DNA of 64,000 bases from Comamonas testosteroni. GTDB lineage: Bacteria; Pseudomonadota; Gammaproteobacteria; Burkholderiales; Burkholderiaceae_C. A program made the translations under genes and the position numbers. The notes under the pieces are model-generated. The model saw nothing but the letters and a program-made list of their open reading frames with translations, was not told where the DNA came from and made no database searches. The stretch spans positions 2,046,001 through 2,110,000 of the forward strand of contig NZ_CP129672.1 in assembly GCF_030505195.1 (NCBI RefSeq), read 5' to 3'. Of the stretch, positions 1 through 8,764 are shown piece by piece (the stretch's first letter is position 1; the number at the start of each line of letters is the position of its first letter).

Positions 1-339
1 GACTACGGCCGCGTGCTGGACATGGTGGCGGACGGCCTCAAGCGCTTTCCCACAGGCACTTACGCCGTCTGGTATCCCATCATCCCGCGCCCCGACGCCC
101 ATGATCTGCCCAAGCGGCTCAAGACCATGGCCACCAAGGCCGGCAAGAGCTGGCTGCATGCAACGCTCACGGTCAAGAGCAACAAGACCTCCGAGCGCGG
201 CGGCCTGCCCGCCAGCGGCATGTTTTTGATCAACCCGCCGTTCAATCTCAAGGATCAGCTCAAGCCCGCCATGCCGCAGCTGGTCAAGCTGCTGGGTCAG
301 GACAGCAATGCAGGATTCACGCTGGAGTCCGGCGGCTAA
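1..339 (+). CDS. rlmJ: 23S rRNA (adenine(2030)-N6)-methyltransferase RlmJ, C-terminal part
   Basis: The open frame enters from the left edge and ends at a TAA at 337-339, so only about the last 112 residues are visible. They contain a stretch like RFPTGTYAVWYPII followed by ASGMFLINPPFNL, which matches the C-terminal third of E. coli RlmJ (TGTYALWYPV and ASGMIVINPPW, from memory). RlmJ uses S-adenosylmethionine to methylate A2030 of 23S rRNA. The catalytic N-terminal motifs lie outside the window, so activity cannot be judged. It converges on the leftward rlpA. Confidence 0.85.
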   Translation, partial: DYGRVLDMVADGLKRFPTGTYAVWYPIIPRPDAHDLPKRLKTMATKAGKSWLHATLTVKSNKTSERGGLPASGMFLINPPFNLKDQLKPAMPQLVKLLGQDSNAGFTLESGG

Positions 340-352
340 CAGAGCAGTTGCG

Positions 353-373
353 GGTCGGCCCTTGCCGACCTTT
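353..373 (+). terminator. Possible intrinsic terminator after rlmJ
   Basis: A perfect 7-bp stem (GGTCGGC / GCCGACC) with a CCTT-type 4-nt loop lies 14 bases past the rlmJ stop and is followed by TTT. The T-tract is short, so this may be a weak terminator. It separates rlmJ from the convergent rlpA. Confidence 0.5.
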
Positions 374-453
374 GCCGGCGCTTTGCAGTCCCTTTGCCGT
401 CCAGGCGCACCAGCTGCGCAGGCGGCGCGCCGCCTTCAACCGGCAATGATGGT

Positions 454-1197
454 TCAGCGCTTGCGCTTGGCGGCGTGGGAGACCTTGCGCGCGGGCTGAT
501 TCGCGGATGCCGCGCGCGTCTTGGCGGCGGCAGCTCCCTGCGCCACGCTGGGGTGACGCTTTCGGCTCGACGCATTGAGCGTGGCCGGGCACTCGTCTTC
601 ATCGGCGTCCAGCTGCCACAGCTCCACGGGCTTGATGCCCAGGCCCAGCATGCCCAGCTCCTGGGCGGCGGCCTTGCTCAGGTCGATGACGCGACCAGGC
701 GCGAAGGGGCCGCGATCATTGATTCGCACCACCACGCTCTTGCCGGTCACGGAGCTACGCACGCAAACGCGCGTCCCGAAGGGCAGGGTCTTGTGCGCTG
801 CCGTCAAGTCCATGCTGTCAAAACGCTCGCCGCTGGCCGTCTTGCGGCCGTGGAACTGCTCGCCATACCAGGAGGCCAGGCCCGCCTGGTCGCTTTCACG
901 CGGCGGGCTCAGCTCGTACTTGGTGCTGTCTTCGGGCAGGTCTGCCTTGTCGGCATCCGCAGGCTTGTTGGCCTTGACGCCCAGGCCTTTGTCGCGATAG
1001 TTGCTGCGCGCATAGGCGTCGGGCAGCAGGGGGGCGGAGACCGTGGGCTGCGCGCCCTTTTTTCGGGGCTGGCTCTGAACGACGGGAGGCTGTTCCTCAG
1101 GCTTTTGCGACAGTGGAGCACAGCCGGCCATGGTCGCGGTGACGACGGCAAGACCTATCCACTGACAACAACGCAAGCGCCAAAATTTCGGTTGCAC
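454..1197 (-). CDS. rlpA: RlpA-like septal ring lytic transglycosylase lipoprotein
   Basis: A 247-residue protein starting at GTG 1197 with AAGGAG about 10 bases upstream. The N-terminus is a lipoprotein signal ending in TMAGC (Cys26), so it is probably anchored in the outer membrane. A proline-rich linker leads into a double-psi beta-barrel domain (about residues 105-197) with GLASWYG, TASGERFD, LPFGT and VRINDRGPF, the RlpA signatures. RlpA-type enzymes cleave peptidoglycan strands that lack stem peptides at division sites. There is no SPOR domain; the tail (about 210-247) is very Lys/Arg/Ala-rich and may bind polyanions. It follows metF by 73 bp, so it may share that transcript. Confidence 0.88.
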   Translation of the reverse strand: MQPKFWRLRCCQWIGLAVVTATMAGCAPLSQKPEEQPPVVQSQPRKKGAQPTVSAPLLPDAYARSNYRDKGLGVKANKPADADKADLPEDSTKYELSPPRESDQAGLASWYGEQFHGRKTASGERFDSMDLTAAHKTLPFGTRVCVRSSVTGKSVVVRINDRGPFAPGRVIDLSKAAAQELGMLGLGIKPVELWQLDADEDECPATLNASSRKRHPSVAQGAAAAKTRAASANQPARKVSHAAKRKR

Positions 1198-1270
1198 GGG
1201 CGCAATCTCCTTGAAAGCTCAAGTGAGAGCCGCCCAAGACCGGCCGCCTCGCGGCCGGCAAGCTTTTGGC

Positions 1271-2098
1271 TTACAGGCCCAGACGGTCGCAGATCTCCAG
1301 AGTGGCGACGCTCTGGTTCATCGTATAGAAGTGCAGCCCGGGAGCACCCTGGCTGCGCAACTGCTCGCATAGATGAGTCACGACATCCAGACCGAACGCA
1401 CGAATGGAAGCGGTGTCATCTCCGAACGCCTGCAGACGCAGACGAATCCAGCGCGGAATCTCGGCACCACATGCATCCGAGAAGCGCATCAGCTGCGTAG
1501 AGCTGGTAATGGGCATGATTCCTGGCACGACCGGCACGTCGAGCCCCAGAGCCTTCACCTCATCGACAAAGCGCATGTATGCGTCGGCATTGTAGAAGTA
1601 TTGCGTGATGGCGGAATCTGCACCAGCGCGCACTTTAGCAACAAATGCGTCCAGATCGCTGCGAGGGGACTTTGCTTGGGGGTGAGTTTCGGGATAGGCG
1701 GCCACTTCGATGTGAAACCAGTCGCCGAACTCCTGGCGTACGAATGCCACCAGATCGCTGGCGTACTGGAACTCGCCGCCCAGGCCGTAGCCGCTGGGCA
1801 GGTCGCCGCGCAAGGCGACGATGCGCTTGACGCCCATGGCCTTGAGTTCGCTCAGTTCGGCGCGCACTTTCTCATGCGTGGCGCCGATGCAGGAGAAGTG
1901 CGAGGCCGCGCCCACACCTTCGTTCTGGATGTCGCGCACCATGGTGAAGGTGCCGGCCTGGGTGGAGCCGCCCGCGCCATAGGTCACGGAGCAGAACTCG
2001 GGCTTGCGCGCATACAGGGCCTGGCGCACGCCCACATGCTTGGCAGCGCCTTCGGGCGTCTTGGTGGGGAAAAACTCGAAGCTGACGGGAAAGCTCAT
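1271..2098 (-). CDS. metF: 5,10-methylenetetrahydrofolate reductase
   Basis: 275 residues, normal for bacterial MetF. The start reads MSFPVSFEFFPTKTPEG, and the typical SVTYGAGGST and TAHLSC-equivalent (ASHFSCIGATHEK) regions follow. The FAD enzyme reduces 5,10-methylene-THF to 5-methyl-THF, the methyl donor for methionine synthesis. It lies 78 bp downstream of tlyA and in line with ahcY, so the block links regeneration of methionine, removal of SAH and use of SAM. Transcription probably begins at the riboswitch-controlled promoter before ahcY, but the intervening repeat DNA might carry another start. Confidence 0.95.
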   Translation of the reverse strand: MSFPVSFEFFPTKTPEGAAKHVGVRQALYARKPEFCSVTYGAGGSTQAGTFTMVRDIQNEGVGAASHFSCIGATHEKVRAELSELKAMGVKRIVALRGDLPSGYGLGGEFQYASDLVAFVRQEFGDWFHIEVAAYPETHPQAKSPRSDLDAFVAKVRAGADSAITQYFYNADAYMRFVDEVKALGLDVPVVPGIMPITSSTQLMRFSDACGAEIPRWIRLRLQAFGDDTASIRAFGLDVVTHLCEQLRSQGAPGLHFYTMNQSVATLEICDRLGL

Positions 2099-2176
2099 GG
2101 CGGTCTATGTCTCTGAATCCTGGGTCATGGGCGGGCGTCGAAGGCTCGGCACCCGCCACGCTTTTTTACTCAACGC

Positions 2177-3373
2177 TCAACGGTCGTTGCGCTTTTTCTG
2201 CTTGCTGCGGGCCGGGCCGGGCTGACCGAAGCTAGCCACCTCGGGGTCTTCGTAGAGCTCCTGCTTGGCGCGCTGGGCCTTGATGTCGGCACGCGAAGGG
2301 CGCTTGGCGGCCGCCTTGACGGCTGGCCTGGCCGCAGCCGATTCGTCTGCAACAGCCGGGGCCGGAGCCTTGACTTCAGCGCCCTGCTGGGCCCAGACAA
2401 AGAATTCGTGATTGCCGTCGCCGCCTTCAATGGACGAGTCCAGCCACTGCTTGACGCTCAGCCCCAGATCGCCGAGGCAGTCGCGAATGCGCTTTTCGAC
2501 CTCGGCGTACAAGGCCGTGTCGCGCACAATGCCGCCCTTGCCGATCTGGCCGGGCTGCAGCTCGAACTGGGGCTTGACCAGCATCAGCAGCTGGCCATGG
2601 GGCTTGAGCAGTTGCACCACGGCAGGCAGCACCAGGGTCAGCGAGATGAAGGACAGATCGCCGGTCACGAAATCAAACGTCGGGCTGATGTCGATATGCT
2701 CGGTGCCGGGCTTGCGGCGCAACTCCACCGGAGCCAGCCCTTCGGCCCGGGCCTTGGCCTTGGCGGCGCGCTCGGCCTTGAAGCTCTCGACTTCCTGCTC
2801 CTTGGCATCGTCGCTGTCGTCATAGTCTTCATCGACCTGACCGCCGTTGCGCATCCAGGCATAGGGAGCGACGGGCTGGGTGTCGTTGTCCTCTTCTTCC
2901 TCGATGACTTCGCACAGCGCCTCGTCGCAGGCCTTCTCCAGCAGCTCGGGCGTCAGCGCGCGGGCGTTGAAGCCCTCGACGCAGACCACGCGCTCGTCAC
3001 TTTTCAGGCGCTCGTGCAGCTGGCCATGACCCACGTCGATGCCGATGACCTGGGTCGCACCGGCCTGCAGCAGGCAATCGGTGAAGCCGCCCGTGCTCTG
3101 ACCCACGTCCAGGCAGCGCAAGCCCTTGACGCTCAGGCCGGTCGCGGCCAGCGCGCCCTCGAGCTTGAGTCCGCCGCGCGAGATGTATTTGGCCTCGGCG
3201 GCGTCCAGCAGCTGCAGCTCGGCACCGGCAGGGATCTCGTCGCCGTTCTTGGCCACTTTCTTCCATGGCGCCAGCGGCGTCAGGCGCCACTCCACACCCG
3301 AGGCGATCAGGCGCTGGGCCTGGGAACGGGTGGCAGCATGACCTGCTTCAACCAAAAAAACATCTGCGCGCAT
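2177..3373 (-). CDS. tlyA: TlyA family RNA 2'-O-methyltransferase with acidic insertion
   Basis: The ATG at 3373 is chosen because AAGGAAG lies just upstream and the product then begins MRADVFLVEAGHAATRSQAQ, an S4 RNA-binding domain. A further in-frame start 120 bases upstream would add an atypical N-terminus. The Rossmann methyltransferase core follows (LRCLDVGQSTGGFTDCLLQAGA, the SAM loop; then DLSFISL and LVKPQFE). TlyA enzymes 2'-O-methylate cytidines in rRNA. At 398 residues it is much longer than usual (about 240-270). The excess is an acidic insert of about 80 residues in the methyltransferase domain (around EEEEDNDTQ to DEDYDDSDDA) and a Lys/Ala-rich C-terminal tail. It lies between ahcY and metF. 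Confidence 0.85.
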   Translation of the reverse strand: MRADVFLVEAGHAATRSQAQRLIASGVEWRLTPLAPWKKVAKNGDEIPAGAELQLLDAAEAKYISRGGLKLEGALAATGLSVKGLRCLDVGQSTGGFTDCLLQAGATQVIGIDVGHGQLHERLKSDERVVCVEGFNARALTPELLEKACDEALCEVIEEEEDNDTQPVAPYAWMRNGGQVDEDYDDSDDAKEQEVESFKAERAAKAKARAEGLAPVELRRKPGTEHIDISPTFDFVTGDLSFISLTLVLPAVVQLLKPHGQLLMLVKPQFELQPGQIGKGGIVRDTALYAEVEKRIRDCLGDLGLSVKQWLDSSIEGGDGNHEFFVWAQQGAEVKAPAPAVADESAAARPAVKAAAKRPSRADIKAQRAKQELYEDPEVASFGQPGPARSKQKKRNDR

Positions 3374-3440
3374 AGCGTCGCTTCCTTTGAAATAAACCGG
3401 CGCCAGGCGCTGCACAAAGATGCAGCGGGCAAAAGAAATC

Positions 3441-3534
3441 TTTTGAGATAGCAGCCTACGCTTGATACATCTTGATTTCAGATAAATATTCACCTGAAAT
3501 CTATATATGACGTGCGCAAGCAGCTATAAAATTT
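3441..3534. repeat. AT-rich palindromic repeat, copy 1
   Basis: An imperfect inverted repeat of about 94 bp: outer arms GATAGCAGC and GCAGCTAT, inner arms TGATTTCAG (3473-3481) and CTGAAATC (3494-3501). It has the same plan as copies near 18.8, 42.6 and 44.1 kb. It lies in the 304-bp ahcY-tlyA gap, which otherwise holds a GC-rich repeat and no gene. Confidence 0.7.
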
Positions 3535-3559
3535 AAACCACGACAGCCGCTCACTAATA

Positions 3560-3675
3560 CTGGCAGAGCCTAGCAAAGTGACAGCGAGCAAGCGCCGCCG
3601 CGCAGCAAAGCTGTCGTCCCCCTCCGGCGCAAAGCGCCAGAGAGGGGGAAGCGGCGGGGCCGCCGCTCAGGGGGT
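3560..3675 (-). repeat. GC-rich dispersed repeat, copy 1
   Basis: Read on the minus strand it runs CCCCCTGAGCGGC, a CCGCTTCCCCCT...AGGGGGACGAC hairpin, then a CTTGCTCGCTGTC-like tail. The same order of blocks occurs at five other intergenic places in this window. It begins just past the ahcY stop and could act as a transcript-end structure. Confidence 0.75.
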
Positions 3676-3677
3676 GC

Positions 3678-5108
3678 TTAATAGCGATAAGTTTCAGGCT
3701 TGTAAGGGCCTTGCTTGCTCACGCCGATATAAGCGGCTTGCTCGTCGCTCAGCTCGGTCAGCTGGGCGCCCACCTTCTTCAGGTGCAGGCGTGCGACCTT
3801 CTCGTCCAGCACCTTGGGCAGCACATAGACCTTGCCCACTTCGTAGGCGTCGGGGCGGGTGAACAGCTCGATCTGCGCCAGGGTCTGGTTGGCAAACGAG
3901 TTGGACATCACGAAGCTGGGGTGGCCGGTGGCGCAACCCAGGTTCACCAGGCGGCCTTTGGCCAGCAGGATGATCTTCTTGCCGTCGGGGAAGGTGATGT
4001 GGTCGACCTGGGGCTTGATCTCTTCCCACTCGTACTTCTCGATCGAAGCGACATCGATTTCGTTGTCGAAGTGACCGATGTTGCAGACGATGGCCTCATC
4101 CTTCATGGCGACCATGTGCTCGTGGCGGATGATGTCCTTGTTGCCGGTGGTGGTCACGAAGATGTCGCACTTGTCGGCGGCATATTCCATGGTCACGACC
4201 TTGTAGCCTTCCATGGCGGCCTGCAGTGCATTGATGGGGTCGATCTCGGTCACCCACACTTGAGCGCGCAGCGCAGACAGCGCCTGGGCGCAGCCCTTGC
4301 CCACGTCGCCGTAACCGGCGACCACGGCAACCTTGCCGGCGATCATCACGTCGGTGGCGCGCTTGATGCCGTCCACCAGCGATTCGCGGCAGCCGTACAG
4401 GTTGTCGAACTTGGACTTGGTCACCGAGTCATTCACATTGATCGCGCGGAACAGCAGGCTGCCGTTGGCAGACATTTCGTTCAGGCGGTGCACGCCAGTG
4501 GTGGTTTCTTCGGTCACGCCCAGGATCTGGGCCGACTTGCGGCTGTACCAGGTGGGGTCCACGGCCAGCTTGGCCTTGATGGCGGCGAAGACGATGCGCT
4601 CTTCTTCCGAGCCGGGGTTGGCCAGCACGGACAGGTCCTTCTCGGCGCGCTTGCCCAGGTGCATGAGCATGGTGGCATCGCCGCCGTCGTCCAGGATCAT
4701 GTTGGGGCCTTCGCCTTCGGTGCCGGCGGCGCCGAATTCAAAGATGCTGTGGGTGTAGTTCCAGTAGTCTTCCAGCGACTCGCCCTTGATGGCGTAGACA
4801 GGCACGCCGGTTTCGGCGATGGCTGCTGCTGCGTGGTCCTGGGTCGAGAAGATGTTGCACGAAGCCCAGCGCACTTGTGCGCCCAGAGCCGTCAGCGTCT
4901 CGATCAGCACGGCCGTCTGGATGGTCATGTGCAGCGAGCCGGTGATGCGCGCGCCCTTCAGGGGCTGGGCAGCGGCGAACTCTTCACGCACAGCCATCAG
5001 ACCGGGCATTTCGGTTTCGGCGATCCTGATTTCCTTGCGGCCCCAGGCAGCCAGGGAAATATCGGTAATGGCCGAATCAGCGGGGTTGAAGCGCACGGCA
5101 GCGTTCAT
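3678..5108 (-). CDS. ahcY: Adenosylhomocysteinase (S-adenosyl-L-homocysteine hydrolase)
   Basis: 476 residues from the ATG at 5108 ([16 protein letters not shown]), with GGAG 7 bases upstream; a TTG four codons earlier is less likely. It hydrolyses SAH to adenosine and homocysteine, relieving product inhibition of methyltransferases. The NAD-binding loop [15 protein letters not shown], the [15 protein letters not shown] and GMATLMLH-like regions, and the terminal KPETYRY are all present. The length matches the longer bacterial form with the roughly 40-residue insertion. It is preceded by an SAH riboswitch and followed by tlyA and metF. Confidence 0.97.
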   Translation of the reverse strand: MNAAVRFNPADSAITDISLAAWGRKEIRIAETEMPGLMAVREEFAAAQPLKGARITGSLHMTIQTAVLIETLTALGAQVRWASCNIFSTQDHAAAAIAETGVPVYAIKGESLEDYWNYTHSIFEFGAAGTEGEGPNMILDDGGDATMLMHLGKRAEKDLSVLANPGSEEERIVFAAIKAKLAVDPTWYSRKSAQILGVTEETTTGVHRLNEMSANGSLLFRAINVNDSVTKSKFDNLYGCRESLVDGIKRATDVMIAGKVAVVAGYGDVGKGCAQALSALRAQVWVTEIDPINALQAAMEGYKVVTMEYAADKCDIFVTTTGNKDIIRHEHMVAMKDEAIVCNIGHFDNEIDVASIEKYEWEEIKPQVDHITFPDGKKIILLAKGRLVNLGCATGHPSFVMSNSFANQTLAQIELFTRPDAYEVGKVYVLPKVLDEKVARLHLKKVGAQLTELSDEQAAYIGVSKQGPYKPETYRY

Positions 5109-5184
5109 GGTTTTCTCCAAATCTTGAATGAAAAACCACGTTCTGCAGCAGAGGGGGAATGAACCGGCTCACCGCACAGAAAGC

Positions 5185-5278
5185 GTGGGCGAGCGTCGTT
5201 GCGGGATGAAATCCGAGCCTCACGCCCCGCGCAGACCAGCTCATGGCTGGCCGGGGGAACGCTGCAACGCTCCTCGGA
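5185..5278 (-). promoter_or_regulatory. S-adenosylhomocysteine (SAH) riboswitch
   Basis: On the minus strand the ahcY leader contains CCGAGGAGCGTTGCAGCG, then GAGGCTCGGA, then CGCAACGACGCTCGCCCAC. CCGAG (5273-5277) pairs with CTCGG (5213-5217) as P1. GAGCG in the first block can pair with CGCTC in the last as the pseudoknot. These conserved blocks and their order match the SAH riboswitch known upstream of ahcY in proteobacteria. Binding of SAH turns gene expression on, so SAH accumulation would raise AhcY, and perhaps TlyA and MetF. I matched it from memory of the consensus and ran no covariance search. Confidence 0.88.
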
Positions 5279-5287
5279 TGGAGGGCG

Positions 5288-5293
5288 ATTATA
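5288..5293 (-). promoter_or_regulatory. Probable -10 element of the ahcY promoter
   Basis: A perfect TATAAT (minus strand) lies about 10 bases before the first riboswitch stem, placing the transcript start right at the aptamer. No well-spaced -35 is obvious; TTGGTG at 5315-5320 is 21 bases away. The element sits just past the kdpE stop, with the candidate -35 inside kdpE. Confidence 0.55.
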
Positions 5294-5299
5294 AAGGAA

Positions 5300-6007
5300 T
5301 CAGCCTTCCAGGCCCACCAAGCGATAACCGACTTGCAACTCGGTTACCAGATGCCGGGGCTGGGCCGGATCGCTCTCTATCTTCTGGCGCAGGTTGGCCA
5401 TGTGCACGCGCAGATAGTGAGGTCGGTCCAGATACTCCGCCCCCCAGACCTGCAGCAGCAGCTGGCGATGCGTCAGCACCTTGCCATGACCGGCAATCAG
5501 CGTCGCCAGCAGACGAAACTCAATGGGTGTGAGGTGCACGGCCGCTCCGTCACGCTTGACATCGTGCGCCGCCAGATCCACCACCACCGTGCCGAAACGC
5601 GCACAGTTGCCGGGCTTGTCTGCCCCCGAGGCCTGCTGGCGGCGGCGCAGCATCACGCGCAACCTGGCCAGCAGCTCCGGCACGCCAAAGGGCTTGGTCA
5701 GGTAGTCATCGGCACCGGCGTCCAGCGCCGCCACCTTCTCCTCTTCCCGCTCGCGCGCGGACAGGATCAGAATCGGCAACTGGCTCCAGCTGCGCAGCTC
5801 GGCAATCACGGTCTTGCCATCCGCATCGGGCAGCCCCAGGTCCAGCACGACGGCGTCGGGCTGGCGGCTGGCGGCCTCGATCAGGCCGCGCCTGGCGGTT
5901 TCGGACTCGAACACCTGCCAGCCTTCGTCCTCCAATGCCAGTCGCACAAAGCGGCGGATGCTGGCGTCGTCTTCAATCAGCAAAATGCGGGGGGCGGTGC
6001 TCGTCAT
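5300..6007 (-). CDS. kdpE: KdpE, response regulator of the potassium transport operon
   Basis: 235 residues with an OmpR/PhoB layout: receiver domain (ILLIEDDASI at the start, phosphoacceptor Asp56 in VVLDLGLPD, conserved Lys in YLTKPFG), then a winged-helix DNA-binding domain (about 135-230, ending in VGYRL). In the Kdp system KdpD phosphorylates KdpE, which activates the kdp structural genes under K+ limitation. It follows kdpD by 34 bp and is the last gene of the cluster. The next promoter, for ahcY, starts within its 3' end. Confidence 0.95.
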   Translation of the reverse strand: MTSTAPRILLIEDDASIRRFVRLALEDEGWQVFESETARRGLIEAASRQPDAVVLDLGLPDADGKTVIAELRSWSQLPILILSAREREEEKVAALDAGADDYLTKPFGVPELLARLRVMLRRRQQASGADKPGNCARFGTVVVDLAAHDVKRDGAAVHLTPIEFRLLATLIAGHGKVLTHRQLLLQVWGAEYLDRPHYLRVHMANLRQKIESDPAQPRHLVTELQVGYRLVGLEG

Positions 6008-6041
6008 GTCGGAGTTTCAATGGATGCACGGGATTGTCGGC

Positions 6042-8735
6042 TCATTCGTCCATGGCCGGTTGCTCGGGCACAGGCAGGTGCACGCTGAAAATGGTGCCCG
6101 GCCCGGGATCTGCCGCCGCGACCCGCAATCTGCCGCCATGGGCTTGCACAATGCGCTGAGCCAGAGCCAGCCCGAGCCCCATGCCGAACACGGCACTCTC
6201 CGCCTGCCCGCGGGTAAAGGGCTCGAACAACTGCTCGGGCGAAAGATGCACGGGCAGGCCCGGCCCCGTGTCCTGCACGCTCAGCACACAGTCGCCATCG
6301 GCCACGCTCGCTGTCACGGTGATCGTCGTGCCTTCGGGCGTGTACTTGATGGCGTTGTCCAGCAGATTGACCAGCACACGCTCCATCAGCACGGCATCGA
6401 GCTGCAGCAAAGGCAGATCGGCCGGCAGCGAGGTCTGCAGCACATGAGCGGCCAGTCGCTCGCGCATCTGCGCCAGCGCGCTGCCCACCAGCTCGTCCAC
6501 CGGCAGCCATTCGCGCTTGAGCTGCACGCCGCCTTGCTGCAGGCGCGCCATGGCCAGCAGGTTGTCCACCAGTTGCTGCAGCGCCTGTGCCTGATTGCGA
6601 ATCTGCACCAGCATGTGATGCGCCGGCCCCTGGGGCGCATGCGGCAAGGCCGCCTGGGCCGCGCCCAGGATGCCCGTCAGCGGCGTGCGCAGATCGTGTG
6701 AGACGGCCGAGAGCAAGGTGTTGCGCATGCGCTCGCCCTCCATGGCGATCTGGGTCTGCTGCGCCACCTCCACAAAATGCACACGCTCCAGTGCCAGGGC
6801 AATCTGGCTGGCACAGGCGTCGAGCAGGCGGCGCTCCTCGGGCACCCGCAATTTCTGCGGCGCACGCAACTGCAGTACCAGCACGCCGCGCGAGCGCACG
6901 GGTGCCATCAGCGGCACATAGAGCGCCGGCGCGGCGGCAAGGGTATCGGTGCCGTGGCCGGCCATCTGGCCATGCTCCATGCTCCAGCGGCCCACGCTGG
7001 TGTCGATCTGACCTTCGCTGCCCTTCGCCAGCTGCAAGCGCTCATCGGCATCGGGCACCAGCAGCCCGGTCTGGGCATCAAAAACGCCTGAAATCGTAGT
7101 CAGCGCGATTTGCGTGACCTGCTCCTGCGTCAGCGCACCCGACAGGTCACGCGCCAGCCTGGCCAGCGCGCCGGCCCGCCTTTCGCGCTCTGCGGCCACG
7201 CGCGCCTCGTGGCGCAGCCGCGCCGTCAGCTGGCCGCAGACCAGGGCCACACCCAGCATCAGGCTGAAGGTGAACAGGTATTGCGTATCGTTGACGCTGA
7301 AAGAGTTGCGCGGCGGCACAAAATAGAAGTCGAACAGCAGCACTGACAGCAGGGCCGCCCATGCTCCGGGACCGCGCCCCCAGCGCACGGCCGACAGCAC
7401 CACCACCAGCAGGAAAAGCATGACCACATTGGCCGGGTCGAACACCTGCAGCAGCAGCTCCGCCACCGCCGTAGCGGCCAGACATGCCAAGGTCACGCCC
7501 GCATAGCCCTTCCACGGAATGGTCTTTTCACGCGCCACCGGCAATCGCAAGGTGCTGTCATTCTTGCTTTGCTTCACGGACAGCAGCAGCACGTCCAGGC
7601 CGGGATCCAGCGCCGCAATCTGCTCGGACAGGCTGGGGGCACGCCAGCGCAGCCAGCGGCCCAAAGGTTCATGCACACGTGCCAGCACCAGATGACTGGC
7701 ATTGCGCTCACGCGCAAAGTCCACCAGCGCCTGGGCCACACGGGCGCCGGGAATGGTGGCCGTGTCCGCGCCCAGACGCGCAGCCAGCGCCAGTGTCTTG
7801 AGCACGGCCTCCTGCGCCGCCCGGGGCCGATGCTGGCGCTCCGGCGCATCCACATAGACCACCACCCAGTCGGCCTCCAGCCGCCTTGCCAGGCGTGCCA
7901 CCTGGCGCACCAGGGCATCATCACCGGCGCGGCCGCCCACGCCCACCAGCAGACGCTCGCGCGTGGGCCAGACATCGCCGATGGAGCGCTCGCGGCGGTA
8001 GTCGCGCATGTCTTCATCGACACGATCAGCCGTGCGGCGCAAGGCCAGCTCGCGCAGCGCCAGCAAATTGCCCTGGCGAAAGAAATTGCGCGAAGCCCGC
8101 TCGGCCTGCTCCAGCGGGTAGACCTTGCCCGACTTGAGGCGCTTGAGCAGCTCCTCGGGCGGGATATCGACCACGATGACCTCGTCGGCATCGTCAAAGA
8201 TATGGTCGGGTACGGTCTCATGGACCTGTATGCCCACAATGCCACCCACCACATCGTTGAGGCTTTCCAGGTGCTGAACGTTGAGCGTGGTCCACACCTC
8301 GATGCCCGCCTCCAGCAGCTCCTGCACATCCTGCCAGCGCTTGGGGTGGCGCGAGCCGCTCACATTGCTGTGCGCCAGCTCGTCGAGCAGCAGCACCTCC
8401 GGGCGGCGTTGCAAAGCTGCATCGAGGTCGAACTCGTCCAGCTGCCTGCCCTGGTAGGCCAGCGTGCGCCGCGGCAGCAGCTCCAGGTCATGCAGTTGCT
8501 GCTCGGTCTCGGCACGGCCATGCGTCTCCACCAGCCCCACCAGAACCTTGCGCCCGGCCTGCCGCTCGCGCTGCGCGGCCGCCAGCATGGCATAGGTCTT
8601 GCCCACTCCGGCATTGGAGCCGAAGTAGATGCGCAGCTTGCCGAGATGGGCGCGCTGCCGATCTGCCTGCAGTTGAGCAACCAGCGCGTCGGGGTCGGGG
8701 CGCTGCGCGGCGGATGAAGGTGTGGATGAAGGCAT
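6042..8735 (-). CDS. kdpD: KdpD, sensor histidine kinase for potassium limitation
   Basis: 897 residues, full length. The N-terminal KdpD domain has Walker A GSNAGVGKT (39-47) and LLLDELAH (115-122). A USP-like domain (about 260-390) follows, then four clustered membrane helices (about 412-505), a GAF-like region, and a histidine-kinase core with phospho-acceptor His680 in AVSHDLRTPL and an ATPase lid with DTGPGLP and GMGLGLALAQ. It senses K+/turgor status and controls KdpE phosphorylation. It starts 29 bp after the TorF-like gene, so it is probably cotranscribed with the pump genes. Confidence 0.96.
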   Translation of the reverse strand: MPSSTPSSAAQRPDPDALVAQLQADRQRAHLGKLRIYFGSNAGVGKTYAMLAAAQRERQAGRKVLVGLVETHGRAETEQQLHDLELLPRRTLAYQGRQLDEFDLDAALQRRPEVLLLDELAHSNVSGSRHPKRWQDVQELLEAGIEVWTTLNVQHLESLNDVVGGIVGIQVHETVPDHIFDDADEVIVVDIPPEELLKRLKSGKVYPLEQAERASRNFFRQGNLLALRELALRRTADRVDEDMRDYRRERSIGDVWPTRERLLVGVGGRAGDDALVRQVARLARRLEADWVVVYVDAPERQHRPRAAQEAVLKTLALAARLGADTATIPGARVAQALVDFARERNASHLVLARVHEPLGRWLRWRAPSLSEQIAALDPGLDVLLLSVKQSKNDSTLRLPVAREKTIPWKGYAGVTLACLAATAVAELLLQVFDPANVVMLFLLVVVLSAVRWGRGPGAWAALLSVLLFDFYFVPPRNSFSVNDTQYLFTFSLMLGVALVCGQLTARLRHEARVAAERERRAGALARLARDLSGALTQEQVTQIALTTISGVFDAQTGLLVPDADERLQLAKGSEGQIDTSVGRWSMEHGQMAGHGTDTLAAAPALYVPLMAPVRSRGVLVLQLRAPQKLRVPEERRLLDACASQIALALERVHFVEVAQQTQIAMEGERMRNTLLSAVSHDLRTPLTGILGAAQAALPHAPQGPAHHMLVQIRNQAQALQQLVDNLLAMARLQQGGVQLKREWLPVDELVGSALAQMRERLAAHVLQTSLPADLPLLQLDAVLMERVLVNLLDNAIKYTPEGTTITVTASVADGDCVLSVQDTGPGLPVHLSPEQLFEPFTRGQAESAVFGMGLGLALAQRIVQAHGGRLRVAAADPGPGTIFSVHLPVPEQPAMDE

Positions 8736-8764
8736 CAGACGATCAGCGTATCACTCAAGTGCGG

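Noticed and set aside
394..1500. Plus-strand frame of 368 codons across rlpA and metF
   Set aside because: It runs antisense through two recognised genes and its product resembles no protein.
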